Shown here: one piece after another, positions 59,767 through 64,000 of the stretch
Layout: every line of letters begins with the position of its first letter
How positions within the stretch are numbered: position 1 is the first letter of the stretch
Source of the DNA: Trachythela sp. YZ-2020
Lineage: Eukaryota > Cnidaria > Anthozoa > Malacalcyonacea > Clavulariidae
NCBI GenBank assembly: GCA_016169945.1
Contig: JADLSH010000393.1
Coordinates: 8,903,501-8,967,500 of the forward strand
Length of the DNA: 64,000 bases
Reading direction: 5' to 3'
Position numbers and translations under genes: made by a program
The notes under the pieces: generated by a model
What the model was told of the DNA's origin: nothing
Database searches by the model: none
The model's input: only the letters and a program-made list of their open reading frames with translations

Positions 59767-59768
<2 letters not shown>
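58281..59768 (-). pseudogene. LINE with restriction-like endonuclease, 3' part
   Basis: Minus strand, 5'-truncated. Order: post-RT domain (LLLYSRYVLSKL, WVIKNVDSLVNNYIRKWLEV, 59560-59430), LPTRKNLNRWGI, a CCHC cluster CSFCLQPETLLHVVAGC (about 59000), then the nuclease: FTWRHDSVLHFIAK, EYRPDLLLS, HLYIVELTVGFE (58800-58740). The RPD...E arrangement after a CCHC is typical of R2/NeSL-like LINEs. At least two frame breaks (59480 stop, 59115 shift). Ends in (att)n at both sides. Confidence 0.75.
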
Positions 59769-59799
<31 letters not shown>

Positions 59800-59802
<3 letters not shown>

Positions 59803-60159
59803 GATGCCAAAGTTTCATATTATCACAACTACTTTAGAGACCATTTTGGTAACATTAAAAACACTTGGAAGAGTGTGAATGAAATTATGGGTACAAATTC
59901 TAACACCAATGTAATAAGTAGCATTAAAGTTGGTGAGTGCAATTACACTTCTCCAAGTGAGATTAGCAATGCCCTTAATAATCATTTTACTCAAATTGGA
60001 CACAAATTAGTTAACGATGTTCCCGCCTCTAGCTCTCATTTTGAGGAATTCATTACACCTACTGATAATCATTTCTCTATTACAGAGACTAATAATACAA
60101 TTGTATATAACTGGATTCAATCGATTCCTGTAAATAAATCTACGGGTTCGGATGAGTAG
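59800..60159 (+). pseudogene. LINE ORF2 linker fragment
   Basis: Encodes AKVSYYHNYFRDHFGNIKN, SVNEIMG, NNHFTQIGHKLV and ends NKSTGSDE: the stretch between endonuclease and RT. Resumes at 61785 after an inserted LINE. Matches exactly the part missing from 56560-58275. Confidence 0.8.
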
Positions 60160-60164
60160 TAGTA

Positions 60165-61785
60165 GTAGTAGTAAAACTTTATTTCAAGAGGGAAACGTAT
60201 TAACCATAATAGTTATCTAACATACGGCGCTCACAATATTACAATATTTACAAACATAACAGAATGATATTACTATTATTTACATGTGAGAAAAATGTTA
60301 ATTAGAGTTAGCTGATTAGTAATTAATACATCTACAATTTAGTAAATATTTACAATCGTTACAAAATAGGTCTTCAAGATGGTTAGTAAAGTTAAGCTTA
60401 TTAAGAAAGATTGCACGAAGTTTGTGTTTGGCATTAGTTATTAAAGTAAAAGCGTCTGAGGAACATGAGGGTGAGATAGCAAGTTGTTTACATTCGACAT
60501 CCAAGGCGTTAAAAAGAATTGAAGCACTGTGAAGAAATGTCCTCTTACCAGAGTCAGTACGGGAGAAAGGCAGTTTAAGGTCGTATGCACAAGCTCTAGT
60601 AAGAGCCCGTTGTCGAGTGGAAGATAAGAATTTAAACATTTGTTTAAATGAAGATGGAGAACTAGGGTTTATAAGGATGTTAAAGAGTAAAAGAAGCTTC
60701 CTAAATTTAACTAAATCGAAGATTGGAATTATTCTAATCTCGGAAAAAAGAATAACAGAAGGAATAGAATAATCCGCATCTAGAATAATGCGTGCTGCAC
60801 GTTTTTGCAATCGAAGAATTCTAAGTAAAAGTGTTTTGGAGCAGTTCCCCCATGTTACAGAACAGTAGATAATATTTGCCTGAATACAAGAGTTGTAAAA
60901 ACGAAGAACACAATCTTTAGTTAGAAAAGGTTTAATCCTTCGCAACAAAGCAAGTCGACTATTAATACTTGAACACAAGTTGTCGACGTGTTTAGACCAA
61001 GTCAAATTGTTGTCAAGAGTCACACCGAGTACTTTAGCTTGCTTCACTTGTGTGAGTTCATTGCCATTTAGACTTACCGACAGACATCGGTCAGGAGTAT
61101 TTCTTAGTTGTTGGATAGAATGGATGAGCATGGTTTTGGTTTTGGATGTATTAGCCACCATCCGGTTTTGTTGAGTCCAAGTTGCAAGATCCTGAGCAAC
61201 AAGGTTAAGTTTTACATTTAAATCATGAACGGAAGAGCCTGTTGTGAGTATTGTGGTATCATCTGCGAACATTGTAGAATCTGAGTGTGAAAGTTGAGAA
61301 GGAAGATCATTGATGAATAAGATAAAAAGAAGGGGTCCAAGAATACTTCCTTGCGGAACACCAATCTTAACAGGGCACATATCAGACAATGTGTTTTTGA
61401 AATAGGTGCGTTGATACCGATCACTAAGATATGAAGTAAACCATTTCAACACTAATGAAGAACATCCGTACATTTTAAGTTTAAGAAGTAAGATTGGGTG
61501 ATCAACAAGATCAAAAGCCTTTTTGAAGTCAATAAGAAGAAGTCCATTCAATTGTTTGTTATCAATATTAGTTAGAATTTTATCAGTAAGATTAGTGATT
61601 GCTAGTTCGCATGAGCGAGATGTCCTAAACCCAAATTGATTTTCAACAAGAAGACTGTGTTGAGTTAAAAAATTATAGAATGAAATGTGAACATGACGTT
61701 CAAGAATCTTAGAGATAATGGCCAAAACAGAGATAGGACGAAAGTTGGAGCGGTCAAATAGAGAACCCGATTTAAAAAGAGGAGA
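60165..61785 (-). mobile_element. LINE copy with open RT, inserted antisense
   Basis: A 5'-truncated LINE in the minus orientation, interrupting the plus LINE between 60159 and 61785. Its 3' end is the (tac)n/(cta)n run at 60157-60175. It has one long open frame and a 3' UTR of about 150 bp; the least decayed LINE in the window. Confidence 0.88.
60316..61725 (-). CDS. LINE reverse transcriptase and C-terminal domain, open frame
   Basis: 469 codons without a break: RT blocks ENQFGFRTSRSCELAI, LLLIDFKKAFDLVDHPILL, IGVPQGSILGPLLFILFIND, MFADDTTIL (catalytic FADD), NRMVANTSKTKTMLI, then thumb KVLGVTLDNNLTWSKHVDNL and RRIKPFLTKDCVLRFYNSCI, and a C-terminal part ending FCNDCKYLLNCRCINY with a possible Cys cluster. 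Upstream the frame continues to 61785 (FRPISVLAI...), so the true start is lost by truncation and the ATG at 61725 is internal. RT enzyme for target-primed reverse transcription; the endonuclease is missing, so it cannot move on its own. Confidence 0.88.
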   Translation of the reverse strand: MAIISKILERHVHISFYNFLTQHSLLVENQFGFRTSRSCELAITNLTDKILTNIDNKQLNGLLLIDFKKAFDLVDHPILLLKLKMYGCSSLVLKWFTSYLSDRYQRTYFKNTLSDMCPVKIGVPQGSILGPLLFILFINDLPSQLSHSDSTMFADDTTILTTGSSVHDLNVKLNLVAQDLATWTQQNRMVANTSKTKTMLIHSIQQLRNTPDRCLSVSLNGNELTQVKQAKVLGVTLDNNLTWSKHVDNLCSSINSRLALLRRIKPFLTKDCVLRFYNSCIQANIIYCSVTWGNCSKTLLLRILRLQKRAARIILDADYSIPSVILFSEIRIIPIFDLVKFRKLLLLFNILINPSSPSSFKQMFKFLSSTRQRALTRACAYDLKLPFSRTDSGKRTFLHSASILFNALDVECKQLAISPSCSSDAFTLITNAKHKLRAIFLNKLNFTNHLEDLFCNDCKYLLNCRCINY

Positions 61786-62090
61786 TATCTTGTATAGGCT
61801 ATTAAAGGAAGCTTCGCCAATTGTTTCTTCTTCTTTAACTCATATTATTAATTTATCCATTAGAAGTGGGATTTTTCCCATTGATTGGAAAGTAGCTAGG
61901 GTAATGCCAATTTACGAAGAAGATACCAAATCTAATCCCGATAATTATAGACCAATATCTGTTTTACCGATTGTCAGTAAAATAATTGAAAAGATCGTCT
62001 TCTCCCAGTTTTACGGATACCTAATTGATAATAATCTACTGGCTAACTCCCAACATGGATTTAGACCTCTACTCCCAACATGGATTTAGT
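61785..62090 (+). pseudogene. LINE RT N-terminal segment
   Basis: Continues 59800-60159: RLLKEASPIVSSSLTHIINL, FPIDWKVARVMPIYEED, NYRPISVLPIVSKIIEKIV, NSQHGFRP. Ends at a short duplication of ctcccaacatggatttag (62047 and 62072), after which homology stops. Confidence 0.85.
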
Positions 62091-62095
62091 CTGTT

Positions 62096-63470
62096 TTTAG
62101 CTAATTCTCGACACTTCCAAAAGTGTTTAGTCAAGTTTAAACGTTAACGCAGCTATCTCGGTCAATATTGCATGAAAATGCACATGGCACATATCAAAAT
62201 TTGCTGAATGCAAAATTTGCAAACATCGCTGAATGCAAAGAATTAATCTTGTTTAAATGTAATAGCTCTTTTAGTTTTTAAGTTATACTAAATCAAACAG
62301 TCGTACTTTTTTTGCCCCACCCGGTACATATATATATATATATTAATTAATTTATTACATGGCTCCTTGGAAGAGCACTCGTGTGAAAGGATACAATGTC
62401 AGTTATGTATTTTAATTTTAATAAAAGCTTCTGATGAAAGACTGAACATGTAAACGCCGTAGGATACTAGGATGTGCTATACAAGTTATTTAAAGAAACA
62501 TGAATTGCGAGGCGAGACGCCACAATCGCACTATGTTGCCGCATTGGCGTGGCGGCGTGTAACTCGTTTTAGTATATATTTTTTTTAATATTTGGATACT
62601 ATAAAATGTTTATTGAAATATAGAATCAATTTCAATGGCTTAGTTAATAGTAGGACCAAGTAGGCTTAATAAGAAACCATGCATGAGGGTTGCCGGTTGC
62701 ACTGTTTAGTTCCCCTGTTTTCACGGTAAATATTAATAAGATGGCAGAGGTCCAGATAGTTCAACCAGGTATGCCGTAAGCATATGCTGTAATAAACTGT
62801 GTATTGTAAATCTGACTAAGCGAGTTGAGTAAGCGAGCATATTTTAATAATATACTTATTTTTATACTATACTTTTCACTGTTTTCAGCTTTCAGTAATC
62901 ATTATACATTTACAAATTACAATCAAATGAATCAACAGTTGACTCTTGTTCAGTTAATAACGTTAATTCAGTTAATGAGTTAATCATAATCCTGAGGCTG
63001 AGACAAAGACAACGATGAATAATCAATCAATGAAATTATGAGACAATGACTTATGGCTAATGGTTGAGGACAGACTGGAAAGTGACTGAGGATTATTGAT
63101 ATAACTTATTGACTGGATTTTTCTTGTACTTTAAAATGGTGATATTACATCCAGATTTACAACAGATTAGCTGCACTTTACAATAATAAGCATAATTGCA
63201 TAAATAGAATGATCATAATAGTGATCAGGAGTGGCATCATAAATTCAACCTAAGGGTAAATTAACATTTTAACATTATTATTGATGCTGAATTTAACTTA
63301 CTTTAAATGGATTCTGGAGACTCTTCTTCCTCGTTTTGGTCAACTGGTAACCCTCGTGCCCACTTTGAAGCCTTTCATTGACATTTTAACATTATTATTG
63401 ATGCTGAATTTAACTTACTATGTGTTGTATTTATCCGGCTGTTCTCCTTCACGTTTTCAACTCAAAATCT
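62096..63470. other. Intergenic; possible first exon
   Basis: A (ta)n run is at 62329. At 62741-62768 atggcagaggtccagatagt continues to caaccag|gtatgc, which would encode MAEVQIVQP with a good donor: a possible first coding exon on the plus strand. A 38-bp direct repeat (cattttaacattattattga and onward) occurs at 63266 and 63381. Otherwise no feature. Confidence 0.35.
62741..62768 (+). CDS. Candidate first coding exon (speculative)
   Basis: ATG followed by nine open codons and a consensus-like donor (ccag|gtatgc). No partner exon is visible in the remaining window, which is filled by a minisatellite, so it cannot be confirmed. Confidence 0.2.
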
Positions 63471-63474
63471 CCTC

Positions 63475-64000
63475 CTTAACCACCACCTGGTTGCTGAATA
63501 TAGACATTTAATAACTGATATACCTTCCTAAACCACCACCTGGTTGCTGAATATAGACATTTAATAACTGATATACCTTCCTAAACCACCGCCTGGTTGC
63601 TGAATATAGACATTTAATAACTGATATACCTTCCTAAACCACCACCTGGTTGCTGAATATAGACATTTAATAACTTATATACCTTCCTAAACCACCATCT
63701 GGTTGCTGAATATAGACATTTAATAACTTACATACCTTCCTAAACCACCACCTGGTTGCTGAATTAAATATAGACATTTAATAACTTACATACCTTCCTA
63801 AACCACCACCTGGTTGCTGAATATAGACATTTAATTACTGATATACCTTCCTAAACCACCACCTGGTTGCTGAATATAGACATTTAGCAACTTACATACC
63901 TTCCTAAACCACCATCTAATTGCTGAATATAGACATTTAATAACTTACATACCTTCCTAAACCACCACCTGGTTGCTGAATATAGACATTTTATTACTGA
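63475..64000. repeat. 53-bp minisatellite, about 10 copies, runs off the window
   Basis: Unit: ccttcctaaaccaccacctg, gttgctgaatatagacattt, aataactgatata. Starts of ccttcc at 63523, 63576 and 63629 fix the period at 53. One unit has a 5-bp insertion (gaattaaatatag, near 63762). Copies differ by a few substitutions (gatata/ttatat/ttacat). Confidence 0.95.

Noticed and set aside
63475..64000. CRISPR-like array
   Set aside because: Plain 53-bp tandem repeat without variable spacers.

Overview
The window is animal nuclear DNA: AT-rich, repeat-laden, with spliced genes, GT-AG introns and no operons. Several CR1/L2-like LINEs, a restriction-like-endonuclease LINE, a tRNA-derived SINE, hAT/mariner MITEs, hammerhead-ribozyme repeats and a metazoan chitin synthase together suggest a cnidarian or similar aquatic invertebrate. 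The species cannot be named from sequence alone.

Host genes. The main gene is a chitin synthase on the minus strand. I reconstructed it as 12 exons between 54680 (ATG) and 18206 (stop). All splice sites are GT-AG and all phases agree, giving 1152 aa with no internal stop. Its first intron is about 23.8 kb and is packed with transposons. Its catalytic motifs depart from the family (DMD for DGD, QRRHW for QRRRW). The last coding exon of a divergent ETS-domain transcription factor lies on the plus strand at 15259-15557. A possible first coding exon of another gene is at 62741.

Mobile DNA. From 1 to 9.3 kb there is a TIR element that encloses a LINE tail, and a 2.4 kb non-autonomous hAT containing two further MITEs. 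From 9.5 to 14.2 kb lies a broken LINE whose ORF1 has an SGNH esterase domain. A LINE lies antisense in chitin synthase intron 9, and SINEs plus a well-formed hammerhead ribozyme lie in introns 4, 6 and 7. Another LINE starts at 34.0 kb and was split at 38196 by a 14.1 kb element. The 56.5-62.1 kb stretch is a LINE graveyard with nested insertions. The window ends in a 53-bp minisatellite.

Most unusual object. Positions 38196-52285 hold a giant palindrome with Polinton/Maverick integration hallmarks: a perfect 6-bp target duplication (gaggtc) and AG...CT ends. Each ~7 kb arm carries the same set: subterminal repeats, a zinc-finger protein-primed type B DNA polymerase gene, a small Lys/Arg-rich protein and (near the centre) a zinc-finger protein. 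No integrase, ATPase, protease or capsid gene is visible. It resembles an integrated snap-back derivative of a Polinton, made of one half of the parent repeated head to head. Both polymerase copies are disabled, by different lesions.

A second theme is reiterated 3' splice sites. The acceptor of chitin synthase exon 5 sits in the first unit of a 16-unit minisatellite that repeats the intron/exon junction, and the exon 9 acceptor is tandemly duplicated. Splicing at the duplicates examined would hit stop codons soon after.
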